A stretch of 64,000 nt of DNA, from positions 85,352-149,351 of the forward strand of contig NZ_JALJXP010000017.1 of NCBI RefSeq assembly GCF_024170165.1, read 5' to 3'. This document shows positions 8,297 through 18,216 of the stretch, in pieces (position 1 is the stretch's first letter; every line of letters starts with the position of its first letter). Position numbers and translations under genes: made by a program. The notes beneath the pieces were generated by a model, which had not been told where the DNA came from, made no database searches, and was given only the letters and a program-made list of their open reading frames with translations. Origin of the DNA: Pseudomonas nitroreducens. GTDB taxonomy: Bacteria; Pseudomonadota; Gammaproteobacteria; Pseudomonadales; Pseudomonadaceae.

Positions 8297-9892
8297 TCAG
8301 AGTTTGTTGAACAGGCTGAGCTGGCTGATCCGCGCGAAGGCCGCCTGGGCGGCTTCGAGCATGGTCTGCTGCAGCACCAGCTGCGAGGTCGCCGCGGCCA
8401 TGTCGGTGTCGCGGATCGACGACTGCGTGGTGGTGTTGGTCAGCGCCAGGCTCTGGTTTTCCTGGTTCAGCACATCGATGGTGTTGAGCCGCGCGCCAAT
8501 CGACGACTGGGTCGCCAACACCTGGTCGCTGGCCTTGTCGAGATTGGTCAGCGCAGTGGCCACCATGTTGCGGATGTTCAGCTGCGCCTGCGGGTCGCCG
8601 CTGGTGGAGGTATCCAGCGCGGTGCGCAGGTTGCCGATGGTGTTGAGGATGTTCTGCCGCTCGGGCGAGCTGGCGGTGACGCCGAACTGGTCGCCTGCCG
8701 CCGGCGCCGCGCTGATGGTCATGTCCACGCCGGCCACGATGACGGTCTGCGGGAAGGTCGCGCCCAGCGTACCGGTGGACAGCGGTGTGGCCCCCTGGCT
8801 GGTGGGCAGTGCGTAGACCTCGAAGTCGGTGGCGCTGGTGAACTTGAGTTGCACGCCGCTGCTGGGGAACTGCGTGGTGTACGCGGTGTTGTTGCTCACC
8901 GAGGTGGAGGTGATCTGCGCCGTGGAGGTGTTGGTGGCGCTGCGCTTGACCGACAGGGTGTCGGGCGCGGTGCCGAAGCTGAAGCTATAGCCGTTGACCA
9001 GGCTGTCCACCGTGCTGGCGTCGTCGCTGGAAGGCAGCGATACGTCGAGCTGGAACTGCGCACCCCGGAAGTTGATGGCGTTGCTGTCGGTGGAGGTGGA
9101 GTCGTAGGTACCGTTGGTGGTGGCGTCGCTGGTGACGTCGTTGCCGTCCTTGTCGAGGATCTGGTACTGCGTACCGCTGAGCACGTTCAGCGTGTAGGGC
9201 GCGCCGTCACGGAAACTGGCGTTGTAGCTGCTGTCGCTGGTCACGTTGCCCTGGGACAGGAAGGCACGTTGCACGCCATCGGCGTTGGGGTTGCTGGTCA
9301 GCGCACTGGTGGTTCGGCTGGCGTTGGCCGCCATCTCGAAGATGCTCCAGCCGTTGTCGTTGGTCGACATCGTCAGGTTGTCGGAGATCTGCAGCTTGAG
9401 CGAGCTCTGGTCGCCCTGGTAGCTGAAACTGCCGTCGGCGTTCTGCACGAAGGGCTGCACGGTGCTCTTGCTGCCGGAGAACAGGTAGTTGCCGCTGGCG
9501 TCCTTGCTGTTCATCAGGGTCAGCAGCTGGTTCTGGATCTCGCCCAGTTCATCGCTGATGGCGCCGCGGTCCTCGTCGGTCATCGAGCCGTCGCCGGCGC
9601 GCAGCGTCAGTTCGCGGGCGCGCTGCAGGGCGGTGGTGATGGAGTCGAGGACGCTCTGCTCCTGGTTCAGGCTGTTGGTCGCGGAGGTCATGTTGCCGCT
9701 GTACTGGGTCAGCAGCGCCTGCTGCTGTTCCAGCTGCAACAGGCGCGCGGCGCCGACGGGGTCGTCCGCCGGGGTCTGGATGCGCGTGCCGCTGGAGATC
9801 TGTTCCTGCAGCTTGGAGAGGCTGGCGTAGCCGCGGTTGTAGTTGTCGATGTTGGAATTGAAGATCTGCGGGGTGGAAATTCGCACTACCAT
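8297..9892 (-). CDS. flgL: FlgL hook-filament junction protein (HAP3)
   Basis: FlgL forms the outer adaptor ring joining hook and filament. The 531-residue protein starts VRISTPQIFNSNIDNYNRGY after an initial M-V, followed by EQISSGTRIQTPADDPVGAA, the FlgL D0/D1 signature. It ends with a flagellin-like helix (RDTDMAAATSQLVLQQTM, ARISQLSLFNKL). The central domain is larger than in many homologues. It is the last structural gene of the flgF-G-H-I-J-K-L run, 10 bases after flgK. Confidence 0.96.
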   Translation of the reverse strand: MVVRISTPQIFNSNIDNYNRGYASLSKLQEQISSGTRIQTPADDPVGAARLLQLEQQQALLTQYSGNMTSATNSLNQEQSVLDSITTALQRARELTLRAGDGSMTDEDRGAISDELGEIQNQLLTLMNSKDASGNYLFSGSKSTVQPFVQNADGSFSYQGDQSSLKLQISDNLTMSTNDNGWSIFEMAANASRTTSALTSNPNADGVQRAFLSQGNVTSDSSYNASFRDGAPYTLNVLSGTQYQILDKDGNDVTSDATTNGTYDSTSTDSNAINFRGAQFQLDVSLPSSDDASTVDSLVNGYSFSFGTAPDTLSVKRSATNTSTAQITSTSVSNNTAYTTQFPSSGVQLKFTSATDFEVYALPTSQGATPLSTGTLGATFPQTVIVAGVDMTISAAPAAGDQFGVTASSPERQNILNTIGNLRTALDTSTSGDPQAQLNIRNMVATALTNLDKASDQVLATQSSIGARLNTIDVLNQENQSLALTNTTTQSSIRDTDMAAATSQLVLQQTMLEAAQAAFARISQLSLFNKL

Positions 9893-9902
9893 CTCAGCCT
9901 CC

Positions 9903-11900
9903 TCAGATGTTGTTGATCAGGGTGTCGAAGAGCGTCTGCGCGGTCTTGATGATCTGCGCGGAGGCCGTGTAGTACTGCTGGAACTTCACCAGGTTGGCCG
10001 CCTCTTCGTCGAGGTTCACCGCCGACAGCGAGTCGCGGCTGCCTTGCGCCTGGGTCAGCACCGCCTCGGTGGCGGTGGCGTCGAGCTTGGCCTGGTTGGC
10101 CGTGGCGCCGACGGTCTCGGTCAGGCTGCTGTAGGCACCGGTCAGGCTCATGCCACTGCCGCTGCCCGTGCCGCTGCCGACAGTCTTGGTGGTCTGCAGG
10201 TCGATGAGCTTCTGCGCGTTGGTGTTGTCGGCATCGCCGTTGCTGTTGAAGGCCACGCCGAAGCTGTCGCCCTCCCCCGGATAGCCGGCGATGGTGGCCT
10301 GGAAGCTGAACGACGGCGTGCCCGGCACGGTGATGCTGATGTCGTTGCTCTGGCCCGGCACGATGTTGCCGGTACCCAGCGAATTGCCCGCCGAATCGTA
10401 GATGGTGTAGCCCTGGGTGCCGCCGCTGGCGGCGTCGAACACCAGCTTCACCGGCAGGCCGGCCTTGATCGCGGCGGCCATGGCGGTGCCATTGCTGGCA
10501 TCCAGTTCGCTGGTCAGGGTGGTGCCGCTGATGGTGCCGCTGCCGGTGTTGCCGGTGGTGGTGCTGGCGACTACCGGCGAGGCGAAGGCCAGGCGGTTGG
10601 AATCGGTCATGGTGACCGAGATATCCGAGGCCGCGGTGCGGGTCGGGATCACCGTGAAGCGATCGCCTGCCTGCACCGTGCCGACGCTCTGCTGGCTGAT
10701 GCTGAAGCCGTCGAATTCCTTGGGTGGATTGTCGGTCAGGTCGCCGCTGCCCAGTACCGTGCCATCGGAAGAGCGCTTGATGGTGTAGCCGGTGGCAGAG
10801 GTGAAAGTCACCTCGTAGTCACTGGTGGTCAGCGCGCTGCTGTCGGTGATGTTGACGTTGAGGTTGCCGGTGCCGGTGTTGTGGGTGTTGGCCAGGCTGC
10901 GGTTGCCGATGACGCTGGCGTCGTTGATGTCCTTGAACAGTTCCGCGCCGAAGTTGCCGTTCAGGTCCAGGCCCTGGGCGAGCTGGCTGTTGAAGGTATC
11001 GGCAAGGACGATGGCCATGCGCCCCAGTTCGTTCTGGGTGGTATTCAGCACATCGCTGCGATAGCGCAGCAGGCCGCCCATCTGGCCGCCGGTGACCACC
11101 GAGGTGACATCCATGGTCGAGCTGCCGGAGCTCAGGCTGAGGCTGAACTGCGACGGGTTGTTGGCGCTCGGGCCGGCGGTCAGGGTGGAGGCATTGGCGC
11201 CCACCACCAGCGGCTGGCCGGAGCCCAGGTAGAGGTTGAGGCTGCTGCCCTGCTTGACCACGCTCACGCCGATCATGTCGGAAAGCTGCAGCACCGCCTG
11301 GTCGCGCTTGTCCTGCAGGTCGTTGGCGCTGGCGCCGCCGGCCTCGGCCGCGATGATCGCCTGGTTGTACTGGGCGATGGTCTTGGCCAGGTCGGTGACC
11401 TGCCCGGCCAGGCTGTCCATCTGGGTGTTGACGTAGCTGTTCTGGGTGCCCAGCTGGGTGGAAATCGAATTGAAGCGCTGCGCCAGGTTCGCGGCCTGGG
11501 TCAGCACCAGCTGACGCGAGGCCGCATCGGTCGGCGTCGCCGCGGCAGTCTGCAGCGAGGCGAAGAAGTTCTGCATGACCTTGGACAGACCGGTGGTGCT
11601 GTCGGACAGCAGCGAATCGATCTGGTTGACCTGGGACAGGTAGGTCTGCGCATCACTGTCCACCGAGGTGGCGCCGCGCAACTGGTTGGCCAGGAACTCG
11701 CTGTACATCCGGCGGACGTCCTGCACCGTGGTGCCGGTGCCGACGTAGTACTGCCCCGCGAACTGCTCGGCGGAGGTCACCTGCGACGTCGACTGACGGG
11801 TGTAGCCCGCCGTGTTGACGTTGGTGATGTTGTTGCCGGTGGTGCTCAGCGCCGCTTGCGAGGCGTTGAGGCCGGACAGTCCGATGGATAAGAGGCTCAT
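9903..11900 (-). CDS. flgK: FlgK hook-associated protein 1
   Basis: FlgK is the inner hook-filament adaptor, exported through the flagellar apparatus. The 665-residue product begins MSLLSIGLSGLNASQAALST with the rod/hook signature GNNITNVNTAGYTRQ. It ends LVKFQQYYTASAQIIKTAQT followed by LFDTLINNI, the conserved C-terminal heptad helix of the axial family. Size fits the genus. It lies between flgJ (35 bases away) and flgL (10 bases). Confidence 0.97.
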   Translation of the reverse strand: MSLLSIGLSGLNASQAALSTTGNNITNVNTAGYTRQSTSQVTSAEQFAGQYYVGTGTTVQDVRRMYSEFLANQLRGATSVDSDAQTYLSQVNQIDSLLSDSTTGLSKVMQNFFASLQTAAATPTDAASRQLVLTQAANLAQRFNSISTQLGTQNSYVNTQMDSLAGQVTDLAKTIAQYNQAIIAAEAGGASANDLQDKRDQAVLQLSDMIGVSVVKQGSSLNLYLGSGQPLVVGANASTLTAGPSANNPSQFSLSLSSGSSTMDVTSVVTGGQMGGLLRYRSDVLNTTQNELGRMAIVLADTFNSQLAQGLDLNGNFGAELFKDINDASVIGNRSLANTHNTGTGNLNVNITDSSALTTSDYEVTFTSATGYTIKRSSDGTVLGSGDLTDNPPKEFDGFSISQQSVGTVQAGDRFTVIPTRTAASDISVTMTDSNRLAFASPVVASTTTGNTGSGTISGTTLTSELDASNGTAMAAAIKAGLPVKLVFDAASGGTQGYTIYDSAGNSLGTGNIVPGQSNDISITVPGTPSFSFQATIAGYPGEGDSFGVAFNSNGDADNTNAQKLIDLQTTKTVGSGTGSGSGMSLTGAYSSLTETVGATANQAKLDATATEAVLTQAQGSRDSLSAVNLDEEAANLVKFQQYYTASAQIIKTAQTLFDTLINNI

Positions 11901-11934
11901 GGTCTTTCCTTAGCGCAGTCCTTTGTACAGGGCT

Positions 11935-13176
11935 TCACAGTGTGCGAGTCGGGGCGTCGGCCATCGCGACGGTCTGGTAGACCTGCATCTGCTTGGCGAT
12001 CTGGTTCACCTTGCGCGCGTACTGCGGGTCGGTGGCGTAGCCGGCGCGCTGCAGTTCCTTCATGAACTGATCCGGGCGCGCGGCGGAATCCAGCGCGCCC
12101 TGGTAGCGGTCGTTGTTCTGCAGGAAGCTGACGTAGTCCTGGAAGCTCTGCTCGAAGGAGTTGTAGGCACGGAACGAAGCCACTTCCTTCACTTGCTTGC
12201 CTTGCTCGAATTCGGTGGTGGTGGCGCGGGCGGAGTCGCCCTTCCAGCTCGAACCAGTCTTGATGCCGAACAGGTTGTGGCTGCTGCTGCCGTCGCGCTG
12301 GGCGATCATTTTCTTGCCCCAGCCGGTTTCCAGCGCGGCCTGGGCCACCAGGTAGCGCGGGTCGACGCCGATGCGCTTGGCGGCGCGCTCGGCCATCGGC
12401 AGCATGGTGCTGACGAAGTCGTCGGCCGAGGCGAACATCGACTTGCCCGGCTTGGTGGAGATCGCCGAGGTATCGATATCGGCCACCGGCACAGTGGTGT
12501 CGATCTGCTTCGTATAAGCCTGGCTGCCGCGCCAGTCGTTGCTGGCCAGCTGTGCCGGCTGGTTGGCGCTGGAGGCCACGGAGCTGTCGGCGCCCGGTAC
12601 CAGGCCTGCAGCGATTCGCTGGGCGAGCTTGCCCGGCAGCGCAAGGCGGCGGGCATTCAGCGCCTGGCGATCGTCGCGGCCGGCTTCGGGTTGCGGCAAG
12701 GCCTTGCCGTTGGCGGCAAACACGCTCGGGGTCTTCTGCCGGTCGGACGCCGCGGCCGTGGCCGCCGCGGTCTGGGTGGCGTCGGTAGTGGTCTGCGCGC
12801 CGGCCTGGGCAAAGGGATTGTTGCCGGTGTGGCGCACGCCCTGCATCTTTTCCATCTGCTTGACCAGCACGTCGGCCAGGCCGATGCCGTGCCCCTGGGT
12901 GGCCAGGGACACGGACAGCTGGTGGTCGTACATGTCCTGGTACTGCTTGGCCGCCTCGCTGTTCATCGGGTTGTCCTTGGCGAACACCTCGTTGGCCGAG
13001 CGCATGGATTTCAGCATCTCGTTCATGAACAGCGATTCGAACTCCTGGGCGACCTTGCGGATGTTGCCCGCGCTGTCGCGGTTCGCGCCGGTCTTCAGCG
13101 CCGACAGGCGATTGAGGTCGGAATAGGAACCGGAGTCGGTGTTGGAGGTACCAGCAGAAAGCAGTCGGGCATCCAC
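11935..13176 (-). CDS. flgJ: FlgJ rod-cap protein / peptidoglycan hydrolase
   Basis: FlgJ is a two-domain periplasmic protein of 413 residues. The N-terminal ~120 residues (KVAQEFESLFMNEMLKSMRS) form the rod-assembly scaffold. After a Gln/Ala-rich linker, residues ~255-405 form a glucosaminidase-type domain (LVAQAALETGWGKKM, HNLFGIKTG) that opens the murein for the rod. The catalytic Glu sits in AALETGWG. It is 10 bases after flgI. Confidence 0.95.
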   Translation of the reverse strand: MDARLLSAGTSNTDSGSYSDLNRLSALKTGANRDSAGNIRKVAQEFESLFMNEMLKSMRSANEVFAKDNPMNSEAAKQYQDMYDHQLSVSLATQGHGIGLADVLVKQMEKMQGVRHTGNNPFAQAGAQTTTDATQTAAATAAASDRQKTPSVFAANGKALPQPEAGRDDRQALNARRLALPGKLAQRIAAGLVPGADSSVASSANQPAQLASNDWRGSQAYTKQIDTTVPVADIDTSAISTKPGKSMFASADDFVSTMLPMAERAAKRIGVDPRYLVAQAALETGWGKKMIAQRDGSSSHNLFGIKTGSSWKGDSARATTTEFEQGKQVKEVASFRAYNSFEQSFQDYVSFLQNNDRYQGALDSAARPDQFMKELQRAGYATDPQYARKVNQIAKQMQVYQTVAMADAPTRTL

Positions 13177-13186
13177 GGCGGCGTCC

Positions 13187-14332
13187 TCAGATCACGATCA
13201 GGTCGGCTTGCAGCGCGCCGGCCTGTTTCAGGGCTTCGAGGATCGCCATCAGGTCGCTGGGCGCGGCGCCCACCTGGTTAACGGCGCGTACGATTTCATC
13301 CAGCGTGGTGCCCGGGCCGAACTTGAACATCGGCTTGGCTTCCTGGTTGGCGCTCACGTTGGAGCGCGGCACCACGGCGGTCTGGCCGTTGGAGAACGGG
13401 CCCGGCTGGCTGACGATGGGGTCTTCGGTGATGGTCACGGTCAGGCTGCCGTGGGTCACGGCGGCCGGCGACACGCGCACGTTCTGGCCGATCACGATGG
13501 TGCCGGTGCGCGAGTTGATGATGACCTTGGCCACGGCTTCGCCGGCCTGCACGTCGAGGTTTTCCAGCACGGACATGTAGTCCACGCGCTGGTTCGGGTC
13601 CAGCGGCGCGCTGACGCGCACCGAGCCGCCGTCCACGGCCTGGGCGACGCCCGGGCCGAGCAGTTCGTTGATGCGGTCGACGATGTGCTTGGCGGTGGTG
13701 AAGTCCGGACGGTTGAGGTTCAGGGTCAGGGTGTTGCCCTGGTCGAAGCCGCTCGGCACCGCGCGCTCGACGGTGGCGCCAGCGGGAATGCGGCCGGCCG
13801 ACGGCACGTTGACGGTGATCTTGGAGCCGTCGCGGCCTTCGGCGTCGAAGCCGCCGACGACGAGGTTGCCCTGGGCGATGGCGTAGGTCTGGCCGTCGAT
13901 GCCCTTGAGCTGGGTCATCAGCAGGCTGCCGCCGCGCAGGCTCTTGGCGTTGCCGATAGAGGACACGGTGATGTCGATGGCCTGGCCCGGCTTGGCGAAC
14001 GGCGGCAGGTCGGCGTGAATGGATACCGCCGCGACGTTCTTCAGCTGTACGTTGCCCGAACCCGCCGGCACCTTGATGCCGAACTGCGCCAGCATGTTGT
14101 TGAAGGTCTGCAGGGTGAACGGCGTCTGGGTGGTCTGGTCGCCTGTGCCATTGAGGCCGACGACCAGGCCGTAGCCGATCAGCTGGTTGTTGCGCACACC
14201 CTGGATGGTGGCGATGTCCTTGAGCCGTTCGGCATGGGCGGCCGGCACGGCGAACAGCGCGCAGGCCAGCAGCGCGCCGCCGAGGCAGAGCGCGCGGGTC
14301 AGGCCGAGGGATACCTTGCGAACGACAGTCAT
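13187..14332 (-). CDS. flgI: FlgI flagellar P-ring protein
   Basis: FlgI builds the periplasmic P ring around the rod. I place the start at the ATG at 14332, eight bases after GAGGG; the GTG and ATG six to nine bases upstream sit too close to that site. The 381-residue product has a Sec signal peptide ([20 protein letters not shown]) then [20 protein letters not shown], the strongly conserved FlgI N-terminus. The C-terminus ([28 protein letters not shown]) is also canonical. It follows flgH by about 10 bases. Confidence 0.96.
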   Translation of the reverse strand: MTVVRKVSLGLTRALCLGGALLACALFAVPAAHAERLKDIATIQGVRNNQLIGYGLVVGLNGTGDQTTQTPFTLQTFNNMLAQFGIKVPAGSGNVQLKNVAAVSIHADLPPFAKPGQAIDITVSSIGNAKSLRGGSLLMTQLKGIDGQTYAIAQGNLVVGGFDAEGRDGSKITVNVPSAGRIPAGATVERAVPSGFDQGNTLTLNLNRPDFTTAKHIVDRINELLGPGVAQAVDGGSVRVSAPLDPNQRVDYMSVLENLDVQAGEAVAKVIINSRTGTIVIGQNVRVSPAAVTHGSLTVTITEDPIVSQPGPFSNGQTAVVPRSNVSANQEAKPMFKFGPGTTLDEIVRAVNQVGAAPSDLMAILEALKQAGALQADLIVI

Positions 14333-14343
14333 CGTCATCACCC

Positions 14344-15036
14344 TCAGAACGGGAACAGCGGGCTGAGGAAGAAGCGGTCGAACCAGCCCGGCTGGCTCGC
14401 GTCGGCGAACGAACCGGTGCCCGAGTAGGTAATGCGCGCATCGGCCACACGGGTGGAGGCAACGGTGTTGTCAGTGGCGATGTCGTCGGCGCGGATCAGG
14501 CCGGCGATGCGCACCAGCTCGTTGCCGGTGTTCAGGGTCATCCACTTCTCGCCACGCACGGCAAGGATGCCGTTGGGCATGACGTCGGCCACGGTGACGG
14601 TGATCGAGCCGGTCAGGCTGTTGCTCTGTCCGGCCTGGCTGTCGCCCTTGCTTTCACGGTCGCCGGCGTACTCGGCGGAGAGGCTCAGGTCGCCGCTGCC
14701 CACCGGGTTGTTGGTGGTCAGGCTGCTGCCGAACATCGAGGTCAGGCCGAGCTTGTTCTTGCTGTTCTTGGAAATGTCCGAGCTGGCCTTCTTGCTGGCC
14801 TGGGTCTTCTCGTTGAGGGTGATGGTGATGATGTCACCCACGCGGAAGGCCTTGCGGTCGCCGTAGAGGTTGTTCTCGAACCCTGCCTGGTAGATCGATC
14901 CATTGTTCTGGGCGGCCGGCGCAGGCGTGCGCGGCAGCACCGGAGCGTAATAGGGATCGTCCGGCTTGGGCGGAGGGCTCACGCACCCTGCCAACGCGGC
15001 GATGGCCAGCAGCGGAAGGAGGTGGGAACGGTTCAT
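14344..15036 (-). CDS. flgH: FlgH flagellar L-ring lipoprotein
   Basis: FlgH is the outer-membrane L-ring subunit. The 230-residue precursor has a lipobox, LAIAALAGC, with cysteine at about residue 18. It continues with the FlgH signature ([44 protein letters not shown]-like [13 protein letters not shown]). Location between flgG and flgI and the usual length leave little doubt. Confidence 0.97.
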   Translation of the reverse strand: MNRSHLLPLLAIAALAGCVSPPPKPDDPYYAPVLPRTPAPAAQNNGSIYQAGFENNLYGDRKAFRVGDIITITLNEKTQASKKASSDISKNSKNKLGLTSMFGSSLTTNNPVGSGDLSLSAEYAGDRESKGDSQAGQSNSLTGSITVTVADVMPNGILAVRGEKWMTLNTGNELVRIAGLIRADDIATDNTVASTRVADARITYSGTGSFADASQPGWFDRFFLSPLFPF

Positions 15037-15077
15037 CTACAGCTACCTCTCGGGGAGAGCGACTACGGGATCAGGGC

Positions 15078-15863
<786 letters not shown>

Positions 15864-15919
15864 GTCGTTCTCCTCGGGCGCCGGATTCGTGGCGCTGCGG
15901 ACGGTTAATCAGGTTCTTA

Positions 15920-16663
15920 TCAGCTGAACTGCAAAACACGCGCCATGGACTGGGAGTCTTCCTCGGCGGTCTTCATCATCTTCACGTGCAACTCGAACTG
16001 GCGAGACAGCGCCAGGATCGAGGTCATCTCGTCGACAGCATTGACGTTGCTGGCTTCCAGCACGCCGGACTGCACGCTGGCATTGGCATCGACCTGGGGA
16101 GCGGGCTGGCCCGACTTCATGCGGATCAGGCCGTCGCTGCCCTTCTCCAGTTGCTTGGCATCGGGGGTCACGAGCTTGATGCGGTCGACGGTAGCCAGCG
16201 CGTTGGGGTTGTTGCCCTGGCCGCGGATGGTGATGGTGCCGTCCTCGCCGATGTCGATCTTTTCTTCCGGCGGAATCGCGATCGGCCCGCCGTTGCCCAT
16301 CACCGGCATGCCGTCGCTGGTGCGCAGCTGGCCGAGGGCGTCGATTTCCAGGCTGCCGGTGCGCACGTAGGCTTCGCCGCCGTCCGGCGCCTGCACGGCG
16401 ATCCAGGCATCGCCCTTGGCGGCCACGTCGAGGTCACGCCCGGTTTCCTGCAGGGAGCCGGTGGTGAAGTCGGTCGCCGGGCGCTCGCTCATGGCGAAGA
16501 CGCGCGCCGGAAAGCTGTCGCCGAACACGGGCATGGCGCGAGCTTGCTCGAAGTCGCGGCGGAAGCCGGTCGTGGAGATGTTCGCCAGGTTGTTGGCGTG
16601 AGCCTGCATGGCTTTGGTGTTCTGGCTCGCGCCGCTCATGGCGACATACAGCATTCTGTCCAA
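15920..16663 (-). CDS. flgF: FlgF proximal rod protein
   Basis: The 247-residue product starts MDRMLYVAMSGASQNTKAMQ, with HANNLANISTTGFRRDFEQA, and ends DEMTSILALSRQFELHVKMM plus ARVLQFS. These are the rod/hook family ends with FlgF-specific spacing. FlgF is a rod component. It is the first gene of the flgFGHIJKL transcript, with a sigma-54 promoter 52 bases before its ATG. Confidence 0.97.
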   Translation of the reverse strand: MDRMLYVAMSGASQNTKAMQAHANNLANISTTGFRRDFEQARAMPVFGDSFPARVFAMSERPATDFTTGSLQETGRDLDVAAKGDAWIAVQAPDGGEAYVRTGSLEIDALGQLRTSDGMPVMGNGGPIAIPPEEKIDIGEDGTITIRGQGNNPNALATVDRIKLVTPDAKQLEKGSDGLIRMKSGQPAPQVDANASVQSGVLEASNVNAVDEMTSILALSRQFELHVKMMKTAEEDSQSMARVLQFS

Positions 16664-16714
16664 GGCATTCCTCCAGTGCCGAGTCGGATTCCCGGCGGTG
16701 TTGGAGTGACTTCA

Positions 16715-16729
16715 GCAAGGGCTGTGCCA
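16715..16729 (-). promoter_or_regulatory. Sigma-54 promoter of flgF operon
   Basis: The minus strand reads TGGCACAGCCCTTGC, a perfect TGGCAC-N5-TTGC. It lies between the flgE terminator and flgF. In P. aeruginosa flgFGHIJKL is an RpoN/FleR-dependent unit, which agrees. Confidence 0.85.
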
Positions 16730-16756
16730 GAACTGCAAAATCAAGCTCAAGACATT

Positions 16757-16774
16757 GATATTCCTGGGAATATC
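16757..16774. promoter_or_regulatory. 18-bp palindrome upstream of the flgF sigma-54 promoter
   Basis: GATATTCC and GGAATATC flank a 2-base centre, 28 bases upstream of the -24 element and abutting the A/T run of the flgE terminator. It could be a regulator site. The binding protein is unknown. Confidence 0.4.
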
Positions 16775-16801
16775 AAAAAGAAAAGGCTCCCGAAGGAGCC
16801 T
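16775..16801 (-). terminator. Rho-independent terminator after flgE
   Basis: Reading the minus strand, AGGCTCC-TTCG-GGAGCCT is followed by TTTTCTTTTT. It separates the flgBCDE and flgF-L transcripts about 80 bases after the flgE stop. Confidence 0.9.
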
Positions 16802-16835
16802 CGATGGCCGTCAGGCGGCGACTAACTGCCGCCTG

Positions 16836-16867
16836 CGGCAAAGGGACGTTGCCGGTGGAAATTGCCG
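16836..16867. promoter_or_regulatory. Cluster of CGGCAA/TTGCCG hexamers upstream of flgF
   Basis: CGGCAA at 16836, TTGCCG at 16849 and TTGCCG at 16862 lie exactly 13 bases apart, about 120-150 bases upstream of the flgF sigma-54 promoter and just after the flgE stop. The same hexamer is massed upstream of flgB. Candidate enhancer sites for the RpoN activator (FleR or FleQ); inference. Confidence 0.45.
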
Positions 16868-16881
16868 GCAGAACATCATCA

Positions 16882-18189
16882 TCAGCGCAGGTTGATGATG
16901 GTGTCGGAGATGGTGCTTTCGGTCTGCACGGTCTTGGCGTTCGCCTGGTAGTTGCGCTGCGCCACGATCAGGTTCACCAGCTGCGCGGTGAGGTCGACGT
17001 TGGAGTCTTCCAGGGTGCCCGAGCCGACCGAACCGAGGGTACCGGAAGTCGGGGTGCCGATCACCGCCTCGCCCGAGGCCAGCGACTGCTTCCAGCCGGT
17101 GTTGCCCACCGGAGTCAGGCCCTGGGTGTTGGCGAAGTTGGCCAGGATCACCTGGCCGATCACCTTGGACTGGCCGTTGGTGTAGGTGGCGTACATCTGG
17201 CCGTCTTCGGCGAACGACAGGCCGGACATCTGGCCGGTGGCGTAGCCGTCCTGGGTCACCGCGGTGACGGCAAAGGAGCCGTTGGTCTGGGTGGTCTTGG
17301 TCAGGTCGATGCTGATACCGCCCGTGGTACCCGCCGCGCCGTTGGCACCCCAGGTCACCGGGTTGGTGGTGGAGTCGGTCACGGCCGCCGGCGTCCAGCC
17401 CGTCAGGGTCATGGTGTTGTCGGCATTGACGGTCATGCCGGTGGAAGTGATGCCCGTCAGCTGGCCGGCACTGTTGAAGGTGATGTCGCTGCTCAGCGGC
17501 GTGGTGCTGGTCGGGGTCTGCGGGTTACGCCCGTCCACCAGGGTGTACATGCTCCAGTTGTTGGCGCTGTCCTTGACGAAGTAGTTCGTCATGGTGTGCG
17601 AGTTGCCCTGGGAGTCGTAGATGTCCACGGAGGTCGACCAGTTGTAGCTGTCCGAATCGGACGCATCGAACGGCGTGGTGGTCGGCGTGGTGGCGTTGGA
17701 GTTCAGGCTCAGGGTCGAGGTGATCTTCGAAGTCGGGCTCGGCGGCTGGTTGGCGGTGTCGACCTTCAGGTCGGTGATCACACCGTTGACGATGTTGCCG
17801 TTGCCGTTGACGCCATAGCCCTGCAGGCGATTGCCCGAGCCATCGACGATGTAGCCGCTGGCATCGGTGTTGAAGGTGCCGTTGCGGGTGTAGACGCGGC
17901 TGCCGTTGTCGCTGGTCATGAAGAAGCCGTTGCCGCTCACCGCCAGGTCCAGGCTGCGACCGGTGGTGCTCAGGTTGCCCTGGGTGAACTGCTGCGAGAC
18001 GGCCTGGGTGACCACGCCGTTACCCACGGCGATGCGGCCGGTGCCGAGCATCGAGGAGGCGTAGAGGTCGGCGAACTCGGTCCGCGAGGATTTGAAGCCG
18101 GTGGTGCCGACGTTGGCAATGTTGTTGCCGGTGACGTTCAGGTCCATCGACGCGGCGTTGAGTCCACTCAGGGCGGTATTGAAAGACAT
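16882..18189 (-). CDS. flgE: FlgE flagellar hook protein
   Basis: FlgE is the hook subunit. The 435-residue product begins MSFNTALSGLNAASMDLNVT with GNNIANVGTTGFKSSRTEF, and ends SNVDLTAQLVNLIVAQRNYQ and TVQTESTISDTIINLR, the hook-protein D0 ends. The middle is variable. It is the last gene of flgB-C-D-E and is followed by a terminator. Length matches short-hook Pseudomonas FlgE. Confidence 0.97.
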   Translation of the reverse strand: MSFNTALSGLNAASMDLNVTGNNIANVGTTGFKSSRTEFADLYASSMLGTGRIAVGNGVVTQAVSQQFTQGNLSTTGRSLDLAVSGNGFFMTSDNGSRVYTRNGTFNTDASGYIVDGSGNRLQGYGVNGNGNIVNGVITDLKVDTANQPPSPTSKITSTLSLNSNATTPTTTPFDASDSDSYNWSTSVDIYDSQGNSHTMTNYFVKDSANNWSMYTLVDGRNPQTPTSTTPLSSDITFNSAGQLTGITSTGMTVNADNTMTLTGWTPAAVTDSTTNPVTWGANGAAGTTGGISIDLTKTTQTNGSFAVTAVTQDGYATGQMSGLSFAEDGQMYATYTNGQSKVIGQVILANFANTQGLTPVGNTGWKQSLASGEAVIGTPTSGTLGSVGSGTLEDSNVDLTAQLVNLIVAQRNYQANAKTVQTESTISDTIINLR

Positions 18190-18216
18190 GTGTTGCTCCT
18201 GTGCCGAAACGCGGCG

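Noticed and set aside
7296..8816. Long plus-strand open frame of about 500 codons
   Set aside because: It crosses the structured repeat and runs antisense to the methyltransferase and flgL; composition and lack of ribosome site mark it as a GC-driven shadow.
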